This document shows positions 43,419-52,786 of a stretch of DNA of 64,000 nucleotides, one piece after another (position 1 is the first letter of the stretch; each line of letters begins with the position of its first letter). Source of the stretch: Clostridiaceae bacterium (GTDB taxonomy: Bacteria; Bacillota; Clostridia; Saccharofermentanales; DTU023); the NCBI GenBank assembly GCA_012841015.1, contig DUVN01000010.1, positions 1 through 64,000 of the forward strand. Reading direction: 5' to 3'. The notes below the pieces were generated by a model. The model had not been told where the DNA came from and searched no databases. It saw nothing but the letters and a program-made list of their open reading frames with translations. The position numbers and the translations under genes are program-made.

Positions 43419-44939
43419 ATGGATACGCGTCTTCTTCTTGTCGAGCATCCTATTGATGAAAATCTTTTTGAAGAGGTAGGAAAGGCGCTTGCAGGAGGTT
43501 CCGTCGTTGCGTTTCCAACGGAGACGGTCTACGGGCTCGGGGCGTCTGCAATTCTACCTGATTCCGTCCGAGAGATCTTTCATCTGAAAGGCCGACCGGC
43601 CGACAACCCGCTGATTGTTCATCTTTTATCTGACAAAGAATTAGACGGTGTCGTTTCCTCGATTCCTGAGATCTTTTACGTTTTATATGAAGCTTTCTCA
43701 CCTGGTCCATTGACTTACGTAATGCCTCGAGGTGAGCGCATTCCCGATGAAGTGACGGCCGGCCTCGACACAGTAGCCGTTCGATTCCCATCGCAACCGA
43801 CGGCGCGTGCCCTCCTTGCAGCCGCCAAAGTACCTGTCGTTGCGCCTTCAGCAAATGTATCGGGCAGACCGAGTCCGACGAGAGCTCGCCATGTTATTGA
43901 CGACTTTGCCGGGCGTATTCCTTGGATTATCGATGACGGGCCGTGTGAAGTCGGCCTAGAGTCGACAGTGATTGATTTGACGTGTCAACCAGTCAAAATA
44001 TTGCGTCCCGGTGTCGTGACGGCAGAAGCGATTTACGAGAAAACAGGTGTTGAAACTGTTTTTTGGAAAGATGTTGCACTTGATCGTGTCGTTGAGCGCC
44101 CTGTCTCGCCAGGTATGAAGTATCGCCACTACGCTCCGAAGGCGAAAGTACGTGTCGTTCTCCCTGAAGCGCCTCATTCGTTAGCTGATCAGCTGATCGA
44201 GATGATGGATGAACAGGATAATTCTACAGGGCTGTTTTTAAGCGGATCGAGCTGGGATGAACTTCGCAGAAAGGCAGACGTGTTGCCATCGCAACTTCAC
44301 GTCTACACGTACGAAGGGGAGAGCGATCTTGCAAAGGCAAGTCATCACTTATTCGATGCGTTGCGTACGCTCGACGAGCAAGGTGTTGATATGATCTATG
44401 CCGAAGGTTTTGCGGGAGAGGATGCAGTTGCCTATATGGACCGACTGGCCCATGCAGCAGCTGCGACTGATGATTGCGGTGAACGTGAAGTTCGTCGAGT
44501 ATTGTTTGTTTGTCACGGCAACACGTGTCGTAGCCCCATGGCGGAGGCGTTGTTCAACGATCGTTATCGCGACACAAGATGGCAGGCGTCATCGGCGGGG
44601 CTTTCAACGTTTCCCGGGTGGCCTGTATCGGAGCACACCGTTGAGGTTTTGCGTGAATTCGGGATCGATGCCAGCGGGATGACATCTAAGCCGGTTAATC
44701 GAAAAATGTTAGGTGAAGTAAACGTTGTCATCACGATGACGACGTTCCAGCGCGTGTCGTTGCAGTTGGCAAATCCTGGGTTACAACACAAGATCATCTC
44801 GATGGCTGATGTATCAGAGCGCTCGTCAGACATTTCGGATCCTTTCGGTGAGACGATCGTCTCTTATCGCCGTGTGCGTGACGAGTTAAACGATCTCTTG
44901 GACGATATTTATCGATATTTACAGGGACTTGATCGATAG
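43419..44939 (+). CDS. TsaC/Sua5 threonylcarbamoyl-AMP synthase fused to low-molecular-weight phosphatase
   Basis: A 506-residue fusion. Residues about 14-205 are a YrdC/TsaC domain ('GGSVVAFPTETVYGLG', 'KGRPADNPLIVHL', 'PLTYVMPR', 'APSANVSGRPSPT') and about 210-345 a Sua5-type extension starting 'SPGMKYRHYAPKA'. It makes the threonylcarbamoyl-AMP needed for tRNA t6A. Residues about 358-506 are a low-molecular-weight phosphatase with P-loop CHGNTCRS (Cys 365) and acid Asp in 'DPFGETIVSYR'. In B. subtilis these are separate neighbouring genes (ywlC and ywlE, the latter an arginine phosphatase). All key residues are present, so both halves are probably active. Confidence 0.9.
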   Translation: MDTRLLLVEHPIDENLFEEVGKALAGGSVVAFPTETVYGLGASAILPDSVREIFHLKGRPADNPLIVHLLSDKELDGVVSSIPEIFYVLYEAFSPGPLTYVMPRGERIPDEVTAGLDTVAVRFPSQPTARALLAAAKVPVVAPSANVSGRPSPTRARHVIDDFAGRIPWIIDDGPCEVGLESTVIDLTCQPVKILRPGVVTAEAIYEKTGVETVFWKDVALDRVVERPVSPGMKYRHYAPKAKVRVVLPEAPHSLADQLIEMMDEQDNSTGLFLSGSSWDELRRKADVLPSQLHVYTYEGESDLAKASHHLFDALRTLDEQGVDMIYAEGFAGEDAVAYMDRLAHAAAATDDCGEREVRRVLFVCHGNTCRSPMAEALFNDRYRDTRWQASSAGLSTFPGWPVSEHTVEVLREFGIDASGMTSKPVNRKMLGEVNVVITMTTFQRVSLQLANPGLQHKIISMADVSERSSDISDPFGETIVSYRRVRDELNDLLDDIYRYLQGLDR

Positions 44940-45071
44940 GCGATGCTGGTATTTGGTTTGAATTTCGATTTAAGCGAAATATTCATTGGTATCATTTCGT
45001 TACACTTAATGAACAGGCAAGTTGAACGGGCGACGGCGTAGTCAGCGGGATATGTTGTGAAACCGCTCAAC

Positions 45072-45101
45072 TTGACGGGGATTATATTTCCGTGCTAGAG
45101 T
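45072..45101 (+). promoter_or_regulatory. promoter of the rpsF-ssb-rpsR operon
   Basis: TTGACG (45072-45077) and TAGAGT (45096-45101) with an 18-bp spacer, about 82 nt upstream of the rpsF start. The -10 is moderate. Confidence 0.5.
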
Positions 45102-45109
45102 GTGACTCG

Positions 45110-45152
45110 CCTGCAAAAGCAGGTGTAGTCCTCGCTCTACAAAATGTAGAGC
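45110..45152 (+). promoter_or_regulatory. two-hairpin leader of rpsF
   Basis: Hairpin 1 is CCTGC-AAAA-GCAGG (45110-45123); hairpin 2 is GCTCTACA/TGTAGAGC (45134-45152). CCG words follow right after it, before the GGAGGAGG ribosome binding site at about 45164. S6-S18 complexes regulate rpsF in many bacteria by binding a hairpin with a CCG-containing bulge; this leader is the expected place, but I cannot confirm the exact fold. Confidence 0.4.
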
Positions 45153-45182
45153 CGTAAAGTCCGGGAGGAGGTTAATAATCCC

Positions 45183-45665
45183 ATGACGAAAAAATATGAA
45201 TTGATCTATGTCCTGAATGGGACACTTCGGGCAGATGAACTGAGAGCACAGATGGAGCGCGTTCACAGTATCGTCGAGGCGTCTGGTGAGATTGTCGACA
45301 TCGTTGAGTGGGGTCGACGCCGTCTTGCTTACGAGATACAGGATATCCGCGAGGGATATTATGTTCTTGTCTACTTCAACGCTGAGCCTGATGCGCCGCG
45401 CGAAGTTGAGCGTTTGCTACGTATTTACGATGCAGTGCTCCGTTTCCTCATTGTCGTTGCTGAAGGCAATTTTGTTCCGGCAGGAAGGCGAACACTGGAG
45501 GAAGAATCTGATGACAAGGCCAAGGATGGCGTGTCGGAAGATGCCGTAAAAGTGATGGAACAACAAGAGTCTGCTGAGACGACGGTGGAGGCGGATACGG
45601 AGACTGAGGCGTCGGCTGAAGCTGATGAGCCAAGTGCAGAAGAAGCGCCGGCAAAAGAGAGTTAA
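45183..45665 (+). CDS. rpsF: 30S ribosomal protein S6 with acidic tail
   Basis: A 160-residue S6. Residues 1-95 are the normal fold ('KKYELIYVLNGTLRADELRAQMERVHSIVEASGEIVDIVEWGRRRLAYEI' in pattern). The final 60 residues are an extra tail rich in Glu, Ala, Asp and Thr. S6 normally has about 95-105 residues; acidic tails occur elsewhere (E. coli S6 receives added glutamates), but an encoded tail this long is unusual. It is first in an operon with ssb and rpsR, as is standard, and binds S18 in the ribosome platform. Confidence 0.93.
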   Translation: MTKKYELIYVLNGTLRADELRAQMERVHSIVEASGEIVDIVEWGRRRLAYEIQDIREGYYVLVYFNAEPDAPREVERLLRIYDAVLRFLIVVAEGNFVPAGRRTLEEESDDKAKDGVSEDAVKVMEQQESAETTVEADTETEASAEADEPSAEEAPAKES

Positions 45666-45703
45666 ATTCCGCTGAAATGTTAGAAAACAGAAAGGATACG
45701 TGA

Positions 45704-46159
45704 ATGAACAGAGCAATCTTAATGGGACGACTGGCGCGAGATCCCGAGATCCGAACGACGCAGAGTGGGATTTCCGTCTGCAATTTTACTGTCGCCTGTG
45801 ATCGTCGCAGTCGGGCCGCTGATGGATCATGGCAGAACCAAGCTGATTTTATCCCCTGTGTAGCATGGAGGCAGCAAGCAGAATTTATCAATCGATACTT
45901 TAGCAAAGGCGACCGCATTCTCGTCTCTGGCTCGATCCAACCGCGGAGCTGGGAAGATGACAAAGGCAATCGCCGCTATACGACAGAAGTTATCATTGAT
46001 GAAGTCGAGTTTTGTGAATCTAGGCGCGGCGGAGGAGGTCGACGCGATGTGCCGGACGATGACCGTTCGGGCCGTGTGTCGACGACGATGGTGGGTAGCG
46101 GAGGTGACGGCTTTCTGCCAGCACCCGACGACGATACGTCTTTACCATTCGAATTTTAA
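45704..46159 (+). CDS. ssb: single-stranded DNA-binding protein
   Basis: A 151-residue SSB with an OB fold in the first 105 residues ('MNRAILMGRLARDPEIRTT', 'NFTVACDRRSR', 'DFIPCVAWRQQAEF', 'GDRILVSGSIQPRSW'), a Gly/Asp-rich linker and an acidic tip DDDTSLPFEF. The tip contains the usual D-D-D...P-F partner-binding end but carries two extra residues after PF. It protects single-stranded DNA in replication and repair. It lies between rpsF and rpsR. Confidence 0.95.
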   Translation: MNRAILMGRLARDPEIRTTQSGISVCNFTVACDRRSRAADGSWQNQADFIPCVAWRQQAEFINRYFSKGDRILVSGSIQPRSWEDDKGNRRYTTEVIIDEVEFCESRRGGGGRRDVPDDDRSGRVSTTMVGSGGDGFLPAPDDDTSLPFEF

Positions 46160-46195
46160 CTAAAACTAATTAGAAGCCTTGAAGGAGTAATGAAT

Positions 46196-46450
46196 ATGTC
46201 AGGAACAAGAAGACGCGGAAGCTATCAAGGGCAAAGGCGCTACGGTCGTAAAAAGTATTGCGTGTTTTGTGCTGATCACATCGATCATATCGACTATAAA
46301 GATGTCAATACGCTGCAACGCTATACGGCCGAGAATTTTAAGATTCTCCCTCGTAGAATGACGGGCACATGTGCTCGCCACCAGCGCAGTCTGACGAATG
46401 CGATTCGCCGTGCACGGCAAGTTGCGTTGCTGCCCTACAAAGCAGAGTAG
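46196..46450 (+). CDS. rpsR: 30S ribosomal protein S18
   Basis: An 84-residue S18 with '[46 protein letters not shown]' in pattern. Two Cys in CVFC and one in GTCARH fit the zinc-associated form. I chose the second ATG (46196), 8 nt from AAGGAG, over one two codons earlier. Length and order after ssb are normal. It pairs with S6. A strong terminator follows. Confidence 0.95.
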   Translation: MSGTRRRGSYQGQRRYGRKKYCVFCADHIDHIDYKDVNTLQRYTAENFKILPRRMTGTCARHQRSLTNAIRRARQVALLPYKAE

Positions 46451-46468
46451 CCGTTTTATTAAACAGTT

Positions 46469-46510
46469 GCCTCCGTCTCGTTGTCATTGTGCGATGCGGA
46501 GGCTTTTTTT
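46469..46510 (+). terminator. intrinsic terminator of the rpsF operon
   Basis: GCCTCCG (46469-46475) pairs with CGGAGGC (46497-46503), followed by seven T. It ends the rpsF-ssb-rpsR transcript before rplI. Confidence 0.88.
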
Positions 46511-46594
46511 GATTGTTGCATTTTTGATGCGTCCAGCATTATCAGAAAATTTTACGGTATGATGGAAGTCCGATACGAATAAAGGAGGAACAAC

Positions 46595-47041
46595 ATGAAA
46601 GTATTACTTCTGGAAGGTGTCAAAGGTCTGGGACAAGCAGGAGATGTCGTGGATGTCAAGCCCGGGTATGCGAACAATTTTCTTTTAAAGCGCAAGTTGG
46701 CGGTTCCTGCCACAAAAGACAATATGAACGCTGTCGAGATGAAGCGTCGCGCGAAGATTGAAGAAGAAAAGACGCGGCTTGCACGGGCGCGTGAGATTGC
46801 AAAGGCTGTTGATGGGCAACGTTTCGTCTGGACAGCTAAGACTGGTTCGGCAGGTCGTTTATACGGGACAGTGACGAATCAGAACATTGCTGACATGCTC
46901 TCGCAGCATGGATACAAAGTCGACAAGCGTGATATTATGGTCAGCGAACCGATCAAGACTGTTGGCAGCCACCGAGTCACACTTCGTCTGCACCAAGATA
47001 TCTCAGTTGACTTTATGCTCGATGTAAAGGCTGATTTGTAA
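46595..47041 (+). CDS. rplI: 50S ribosomal protein L9
   Basis: A 148-residue L9 with the N-terminal 'MKVLLLEGVKGLGQAGDVVDVKPGYANNFLL' RNA-binding domain, a long central helix (about 40-75) and the C-terminal domain with 'TKTGSAGRLYGTVTNQNI' in pattern. Length is normal. AAAGGAGG is upstream of the ATG. Its last base overlaps the start of dnaB. Confidence 0.95.
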   Translation: MKVLLLEGVKGLGQAGDVVDVKPGYANNFLLKRKLAVPATKDNMNAVEMKRRAKIEEEKTRLARAREIAKAVDGQRFVWTAKTGSAGRLYGTVTNQNIADMLSQHGYKVDKRDIMVSEPIKTVGSHRVTLRLHQDISVDFMLDVKADL

Positions 47042-48465
47042 TGAATAGTGAGCAGGTACCGCTTCCTGGTAAGCCCATAAAATTATCCGAGCGGTTGAAA
47101 GGGCGTGCGCTGCCTCACAACATTGCGATGGAACAGTCTGTTCTCGGTTGCGCGATGTTGAGACTTGAAGCGCTGTCCGCGATGATCTCAAAACTTAGAT
47201 TTTCCGATTTTTACGATCCGCGCCATCAGCTGATCTTTGAAGCGATCGAGATGTTGCATATTAGCCAGAAACCTTGTGACATTTTGACGGTGACGAATCA
47301 GCTGATACTGAACGAGAACATCGGTTCTGCAGGTGGTCGAGAATACGTGACTTCGCTTCCCGGAGCAGTTCCCTTTGTAGCGAACTATGCCTCGTACATT
47401 GATCTTGTCAGAGGGCTATCGCTCAAGCGACGCCTCATCATGGCGCTCGATGGCGTCATTGAACATGCATTTTCGTCTGACTTAGAGGCGGAGCAACTCA
47501 TTGAGTTGGCGGCACAGAGGATACTCAATATTCGCGAGGATGAGAGTGATTTTGGACTCGTTCGAGTCGGTGAAGTGCTTAGTGAGCGCGTCAATGAACT
47601 TCATCTTAAGTCGACCGGCGTGAAAGTCCAATCACCGAAAACTGGTTACCCTAGTCTTGATCGCGTTTTAGGAGGGCTCCGAAAAGGTGCGCTCTATGTC
47701 TTAGCGTCACGACCCGGTGTCGGTAAGTCTGCTCTATCTCTCAACATCGCGCATAATGTCGTTCGCTACTACGATGCTGTCGTTGCCATCTTCTCATTAG
47801 AAATGAGTAAAGAGGAAGTTGCGACGAGGCTCCTCTCCGCTAAGACTGCCATGTCGTTTCAGCAACTAGAATCGCTCGATGAGAAAGATAAGAGGGCCTG
47901 GGATAAGATTGCTGTCGGTCTAGGTGAACTTTACGACGTTCCTCTCTACATTGATGACCACTCATCGGTCAATGTCGTCGAAATTCATGCGCGCTGTCGT
48001 CAGCTTCAGTTGAAACACAGAAGGTTGGATTTAGTCGTTGTTGACTATTTACAGCTGATGGGAAGTGCCTCAGGGCGCTCGAGAGCTGAGAACCGCCAGC
48101 AGCAGATTGCAGAGATTTCACGTATGTTGAAAGTGATGGCACGCGATCTCGACGTTCCCGTGTTGGCATTATCACAGCTCAGTCGTGAAGTCGATAAAGC
48201 AGGTCGTAGACCGAGGCTTGCTGATTTGCGTGAATCAGGGGCGATTGAGCAGGACGCAGACGTCGTCATGTTTTTGCACGATCCAAATCGGAAAGATGAA
48301 GATAAAGACTACAAACAGGAAATAACAGATGTTGACTTGATTGTTGAGAAAAATAGGCAGGGTGAGCGCTCGATTATCACGCTACAATGGAACCCTGATA
48401 TTCTCACATTTACGGAAGAAGGCTACATCGGAACTCCCGAAGCGCCTTTCGCTCCTACGCGTTAA
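47041..48465 (+). CDS. dnaB: replicative DNA helicase DnaB
   Basis: A 474-residue DnaB. The N-terminal helical collar domain starts 'LPHNIAMEQSVLGCAML'. The RecA-like ATPase has Walker A 'ASRPGVGKSALSLNIA' (about 222-237), 'FSLEMSKEEV' and Walker B 'LDLVVVDYLQLM' (about 329-340), plus the arginine-rich 'DLRESGAIEQDADVVMFL'. It unwinds DNA at the replication fork. It overlaps rplI by 1 nt and tilS by 1 nt, so the three are translationally coupled. Confidence 0.95.
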   Translation: MNSEQVPLPGKPIKLSERLKGRALPHNIAMEQSVLGCAMLRLEALSAMISKLRFSDFYDPRHQLIFEAIEMLHISQKPCDILTVTNQLILNENIGSAGGREYVTSLPGAVPFVANYASYIDLVRGLSLKRRLIMALDGVIEHAFSSDLEAEQLIELAAQRILNIREDESDFGLVRVGEVLSERVNELHLKSTGVKVQSPKTGYPSLDRVLGGLRKGALYVLASRPGVGKSALSLNIAHNVVRYYDAVVAIFSLEMSKEEVATRLLSAKTAMSFQQLESLDEKDKRAWDKIAVGLGELYDVPLYIDDHSSVNVVEIHARCRQLQLKHRRLDLVVVDYLQLMGSASGRSRAENRQQQIAEISRMLKVMARDLDVPVLALSQLSREVDKAGRRPRLADLRESGAIEQDADVVMFLHDPNRKDEDKDYKQEITDVDLIVEKNRQGERSIITLQWNPDILTFTEEGYIGTPEAPFAPTR

Positions 48466-49562
48466 TGATTCATCCAAGAGAGACATTCGAATTGTTCAAA
48501 AAGATAGCTTCGACGTGTGAAGGGCGACGTATGATCCCCCAGGGCGCAGTCGTTGTGGCGGGCGTATCTGGCGGCATTGATTCGATGTTGATGCTCGCGT
48601 TTCTCGATTATTACCGATCTCAACATGATTTTAATCTTATCGCTTGCCACCTGAATCACATGATTCGCGGTGAGGACGCTGATTTAGACGAATTTCTCGT
48701 CGAGTCGTATTGCATGGAACACACCATTTCCTATGTATCGGTGCGTGCAGATGTTCCCAAGTTAGCTGATGTGTGGGGTGTAAGTCTTGAGCAGGCAGGG
48801 AGGAAGGCGCGACGCGATACGATGGTGCGGATTGGCATCGAATACGCCGGTCGTGCAGAGCGGTATCGCATCGCGTTCGCTCATCATATGGATGACCGCG
48901 CCGAGAGTATTCTCATGCACGTTGGGCGCGGCTCTGGATTAGCGGGGTTAGTGGGTATCCGATACGTCGATGGCGTTTTCATTCGACCATTACTCGATTT
49001 GCGTCTCAAAGAGATTGAGTCTGCGGCTGCAGAGCTCTGTCTACCGTGGCGTGAAGACGAAACGAATCGATCGGACGAGTTTCTCCGCAATAGAGTGCGT
49101 CGTCACCTCATACCGGCGTGGCGTGATGTTCTCGGCTACGATCCTGTACCCAGCATCGTAAGGCTCGGAGATGCAGCTGAAGGAGATGAGCAGGCATTGG
49201 CGCAATGGGCTGACGCATCTTATCGGGATGCTATTTTGCCTGATGGGAAGCTGTCCGTGTCATCATTGGCAGATCATCCTCCTGCGATCACCAAGCGCGT
49301 GCTTGCACGCTATTTTGACATGTCGATGGCAAAACACATGGTCGGAGCGACACGCGATAACTCTGAAGAGATATCGATTGTCGGAGAAAGTCAGTGCCGA
49401 TCCGTTGTGAGACGGTCACTTAGCTCCACACATCTCGAGCGACTGATAGACGGCATAAAAAAGAGCGTAGAGGGGGAAGGACGTGAACGTTCGTTCTCAC
49501 TGCCGGGTGATGTGACGGCTCGCATTTCTAATGGTCGCCTTTTCTTTATTTTTGCTAAATGA
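48465..49562 (+). CDS. tilS: tRNA(Ile)-lysidine synthase
   Basis: A 365-residue enzyme that adds lysine to the wobble cytidine of the AUA-reading tRNA-Ile, using ATP. The PP-loop is SGGIDSML (about 35-42), followed by 'CHLNHMIRGEDADLDEFLVES' and 'AFAHHMDDRAESILMHVGRGSGLAGL'. It is shorter than B. subtilis TilS (about 470 residues), because the C-terminal tRNA-binding part is reduced. It overlaps dnaB by 1 nt; tilS is often next to hpt and ftsH, as here. Confidence 0.92.
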   Translation: MIHPRETFELFKKIASTCEGRRMIPQGAVVVAGVSGGIDSMLMLAFLDYYRSQHDFNLIACHLNHMIRGEDADLDEFLVESYCMEHTISYVSVRADVPKLADVWGVSLEQAGRKARRDTMVRIGIEYAGRAERYRIAFAHHMDDRAESILMHVGRGSGLAGLVGIRYVDGVFIRPLLDLRLKEIESAAAELCLPWREDETNRSDEFLRNRVRRHLIPAWRDVLGYDPVPSIVRLGDAAEGDEQALAQWADASYRDAILPDGKLSVSSLADHPPAITKRVLARYFDMSMAKHMVGATRDNSEEISIVGESQCRSVVRRSLSSTHLERLIDGIKKSVEGEGRERSFSLPGDVTARISNGRLFFIFAK

Positions 49563-49736
49563 TGATGTGTCGTCAGTGTCGGACGCTGCAATTGGGCGTA
49601 TACAGGCGTACTGTTTCTGGTGTGCCCTGTGTTTCAAATCCTACGCATGCTATCCGTTTGAGATGTGCTGTGATAGAATGCAAATGGTTGCGGATGACAC
49701 CATGTTGTTTGTCTGTATTTAGTGCACTTAATCGCG

Positions 49737-49742
49737 TATAAT
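49737..49742 (+). promoter_or_regulatory. -10 element of hpt-ftsH
   Basis: A perfect TATAAT lies 39 nt before the hpt start in a 219-nt spacer. The -35 at 17-bp distance is poor (TGTATT). Confidence 0.45.
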
Positions 49743-49781
49743 TAACTTTTCATTCCAATGAGAAAGTGATGAATCGTTGCT

Positions 49782-50324
49782 ATGGCCTACAGAGAAAAGA
49801 AGATAGATCATACGCTGATCGATTGTGAGACAATCAATAAGTTTGTTAAACGTCTCGGTGAGGAGATTACTAGAGATTACCGCGGGAAGGAGCTCTATTT
49901 TATCTGTGTACTCAAGGGATCGTTTGTATTTATGGCTGATCTCGTCCGTGAGATCAAACTTCCGTGCGAGGTTGACTTTATGTCGGTCAGCAGCTACTCA
50001 GGAGATAAGTCGACAGGTGTTGTAAAGATCAACAAAGACCTCGACCGCAGCATCGCAGGCAAACACGTGCTCATCGTGGAAGATATCGTCGATACGGGGT
50101 TGACGCTCAATCACTTGAAGTCATTGTTGACAACTCGAAATCCGGCGAGTATCGGCATTGTGACTGCTTTTGATAAACCGATGCGCCGGAGAGTCGATAT
50201 TCACGTTGACTATATCGGGATGGAAGTGCCGAATGAGTTTATCGTCGGATATGGTCTCGACCTTGACGGATATTACAGGAATTTACCCGAAGTTGTCGTT
50301 CTAAGTGACAGCGACGAGGATTGA
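49782..50324 (+). CDS. hpt: hypoxanthine phosphoribosyltransferase
   Basis: A 180-residue purine-salvage enzyme that makes IMP or GMP from hypoxanthine or guanine and PRPP. The PRPP motif 'HVLIVEDIVDTGLTL' is at about 90-104, 'FICVLKGSFVFMADL' is the flexible loop side, and 'DYIGMEVPNEFIVGYGLDLD' is the base-binding end. Length is normal. It precedes ftsH by 48 nt, the same order as in Bacillus. Confidence 0.95.
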   Translation: MAYREKKIDHTLIDCETINKFVKRLGEEITRDYRGKELYFICVLKGSFVFMADLVREIKLPCEVDFMSVSSYSGDKSTGVVKINKDLDRSIAGKHVLIVEDIVDTGLTLNHLKSLLTTRNPASIGIVTAFDKPMRRRVDIHVDYIGMEVPNEFIVGYGLDLDGYYRNLPEVVVLSDSDED

Positions 50325-50372
50325 TCCTCTGCAGGGGTGCAAATAATTTGTTAACAGGAAATTAATCGAAAA

Positions 50373-52334
50373 ATGAACCAACAAAGAAGATTCGGTGGTT
50401 TTTCTTTCTATGTCATCTTGATGATCGCCATCTTGGCGACCACATTTTTCTTGTCTAAATCAGATGAGAAGGATATGACTCTCTATGAAGTAGAGCAGAT
50501 GATCCAAAGTGGACAAGTCGAGTCGGTGACGATTGATGGGTCGACGCTCCACTTGAAAATGGGCCAAAGTGCTGGCAAGCCTGGCAGTTCTGCGGTGGTG
50601 AAGAAGACGATACCGGCTGAAACAATTCCTTCATACCTCGAGCTATTGCGCGAGGCAAAGATTGCCGGCAAAATTGCCTCGTTCGACTACAACAGACCGA
50701 CAGATATCGGGAGCATTTTGAACGGTGCTCTCCTACTTCTCATGATGATCTCACTCGGTGCATTTGTCTTTATCTCGTACTCGCGTAGAGATAGTGACGG
50801 CAGGACGGCGATGTCGTTCGGGAAGAGTCGTGCGACGCTTGCCGATCCCGGTCAGAGTAAGGTGACATTTGACGATGTGGCAGGTGCGAAAGAGGAGAAG
50901 GAAGAACTGCAGGAAGTTGTTGATTTCCTGAAAAATCCGAAGAAGTATACTGAGCTCGGTGCAAAGATCCCGAAAGGAATTTTGCTTGTAGGACCACCTG
51001 GAACAGGTAAGACACTGTTGGCACGGGCTGTCGCCGGAGAGGCGCATGTCCCGTTCTTTACGATCAGTGGCTCAGATTTTGTTGAGATGTTTGTCGGTGT
51101 TGGTGCGTCGCGCGTACGTAATCTTTTTCTCAACGCGAAGAAAAAAGCGCCCTGTATCGTTTTTATTGATGAGATTGACGCTGTAGGGCGTCATCGAGGT
51201 GCCGGCCTCGGTGGCGGGCATGACGAGCGCGAGCAGACGCTTAACCAGTTGCTTGTTGAGATGGACGGATTCGGGCCAAACGAGGGAGTCATTGTCTTAG
51301 CGGCAACGAACCGCCCCGATATTCTCGATAATGCACTTCTCCGTCCTGGACGCTTTGATAGGCGCATTTTCGTCATGCGCCCTGACCTTTTGGGGCGCGA
51401 GGAAATCTTGCACGTTCATGCGAAAGATAAGCCGCTTGCCAAAGATGTTGATCTTGCCGAGATCGCAAAGATGACGCCTGGTTTCACGGGAGCCGATCTC
51501 GCGAACTTGTTGAACGAAGCCGCTCTCCTCGCAGCGAGACGTAACGATACGGCGATTCACTACTCAGATATATCGGAGGCAGTTTTCAAGGTGACGATCG
51601 GACCGGAAAAGAAGAGTCGTGTCATCAATGAAGAGGAGAGAAAGTTGACAGCCTACCATGAGGCGGGGCACGCGATTGTGTTGCGTGAGGTCTCGCAGAC
51701 TGACCGCGTTGAGCGCGTCTCGATTATTCCTGCAGGAGGTGCAGGTGGTTATACGGCGTATAAACCAAACGAGGACTTCTATTTCAAAACAAAATCTCAG
51801 TTGTTAGGTGAGATCATGATGGCGCTCGGCGGGCGCGCAGCAGAGGAAATCGTCTTCGGTGAGACGAGTACGGGTGCCAGCACCGACCTTAAGCATGTCA
51901 ATCAGATTGCTCGCAATATGGTGACAAAGTATGGTATGAGTAGTCGCCTCGGTAACCTTGTGACAGCTGATCAAGATGAAGTATTCATCGGTCGTGACTA
52001 CGGGCATGTCCAAGGACACAGCGACGTATTGCAAGCGACGATCGACGAGGAAGTCGCGAGAATTCTCGATGAAGCATACGAAGAAACGAAAGACGTGCTC
52101 ACGACGAATCGCGCCCTGCTTGAACAATTGGCCCAAGCTCTCTTGGAGAAGGAGAAGGTTGAATCGGATGAATTTGAAGCGATCTACCTTGCGCACGCTG
52201 TTGAGCCAAAGCCGTTACCGGGTGGTGACTTAAATGGAGTGAGTGTCGAGCCGGAGGAGCTTGTCGGCAGATCGGGAAGTGATGAAGTGCTCGATTCAGG
52301 TGGATCACGTTCAACGACATTAAGGAGGAGGTGA
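50373..52334 (+). CDS. ftsH: ATP-dependent zinc metalloprotease FtsH
   Basis: A 653-residue membrane protease. Two N-terminal membrane segments (about 10-27 and 114-133) flank a small outside domain. The AAA module has Walker A 'GPPGTGKT' (about 207-214), Walker B '[12 protein letters not shown]' (about 261-272) and the second region '[21 protein letters not shown]'. The zinc site is HEAGH (about 427-431). It removes misassembled membrane proteins and some regulators. The C-terminal 60 residues are a loose tail. It is followed after 1 nt by a MarR regulator. Confidence 0.96.
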   Translation: MNQQRRFGGFSFYVILMIAILATTFFLSKSDEKDMTLYEVEQMIQSGQVESVTIDGSTLHLKMGQSAGKPGSSAVVKKTIPAETIPSYLELLREAKIAGKIASFDYNRPTDIGSILNGALLLLMMISLGAFVFISYSRRDSDGRTAMSFGKSRATLADPGQSKVTFDDVAGAKEEKEELQEVVDFLKNPKKYTELGAKIPKGILLVGPPGTGKTLLARAVAGEAHVPFFTISGSDFVEMFVGVGASRVRNLFLNAKKKAPCIVFIDEIDAVGRHRGAGLGGGHDEREQTLNQLLVEMDGFGPNEGVIVLAATNRPDILDNALLRPGRFDRRIFVMRPDLLGREEILHVHAKDKPLAKDVDLAEIAKMTPGFTGADLANLLNEAALLAARRNDTAIHYSDISEAVFKVTIGPEKKSRVINEEERKLTAYHEAGHAIVLREVSQTDRVERVSIIPAGGAGGYTAYKPNEDFYFKTKSQLLGEIMMALGGRAAEEIVFGETSTGASTDLKHVNQIARNMVTKYGMSSRLGNLVTADQDEVFIGRDYGHVQGHSDVLQATIDEEVARILDEAYEETKDVLTTNRALLEQLAQALLEKEKVESDEFEAIYLAHAVEPKPLPGGDLNGVSVEPEELVGRSGSDEVLDSGGSRSTTLRRR

Positions 52335-52335
52335 C

Positions 52336-52785
52336 ATGTCCTCAAATCAATTCTTGTTGGAAGATTGTATCGCTTTCATGGCGTGCCGTGACTCGAAACG
52401 CATTGCTGATTCTGTCGAGCAAAAGTTGGCGCCACACAACATTACGAGAGTGCAGTGGAATGCCCTCTATTATGTCGACTTGCGCAGCGACCAACCGATC
52501 ACGCAAAGAGAACTTGCCGATTTAATGGGGCTGCGTGAACCGACCATGGTGCGTTTGATCGATCGCATGGAAAAAAATGGTTTATTGAAGCGCCAACCAT
52601 CGAAGCACGATAGACGTCAGAACAATCTTGTCCTTACGAAAAAGGGAAAAGAGATCAACGAGAAGATCAGCGCCATCATTGAGAGACTTACGGAAAACGC
52701 CGTGAAAGACATTCCGGCGGAAGATATTCTAACGTTTAAGCGAGTTTTCAATCAAATTGTTGAAAATTGCGTTGGTGATCATTAA
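52336..52785 (+). CDS. MarR family transcriptional regulator
   Basis: A 149-residue winged-helix regulator: recognition helix region 'ITQRELADLMGLREPTMVRLIDRMEKNGLLKRQPSKHDRRQNNLVLTKKG' in pattern (about 56-104). The start follows AAGGAGGTGAC within the end of ftsH. The co-transcription suggests it reports on or controls an envelope function, perhaps including murC on the other strand whose 3' end is 1 nt away. Direct autoregulation cannot be judged. Confidence 0.9.
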   Translation: MSSNQFLLEDCIAFMACRDSKRIADSVEQKLAPHNITRVQWNALYYVDLRSDQPITQRELADLMGLREPTMVRLIDRMEKNGLLKRQPSKHDRRQNNLVLTKKGKEINEKISAIIERLTENAVKDIPAEDILTFKRVFNQIVENCVGDH

Positions 52786-52786
52786 G

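Noticed and set aside
45448-45969. 173-codon minus-strand frame over rpsF and ssb
   Set aside because: Antisense to two certain genes; rich in Ser/Pro/His as expected of a shadow frame.
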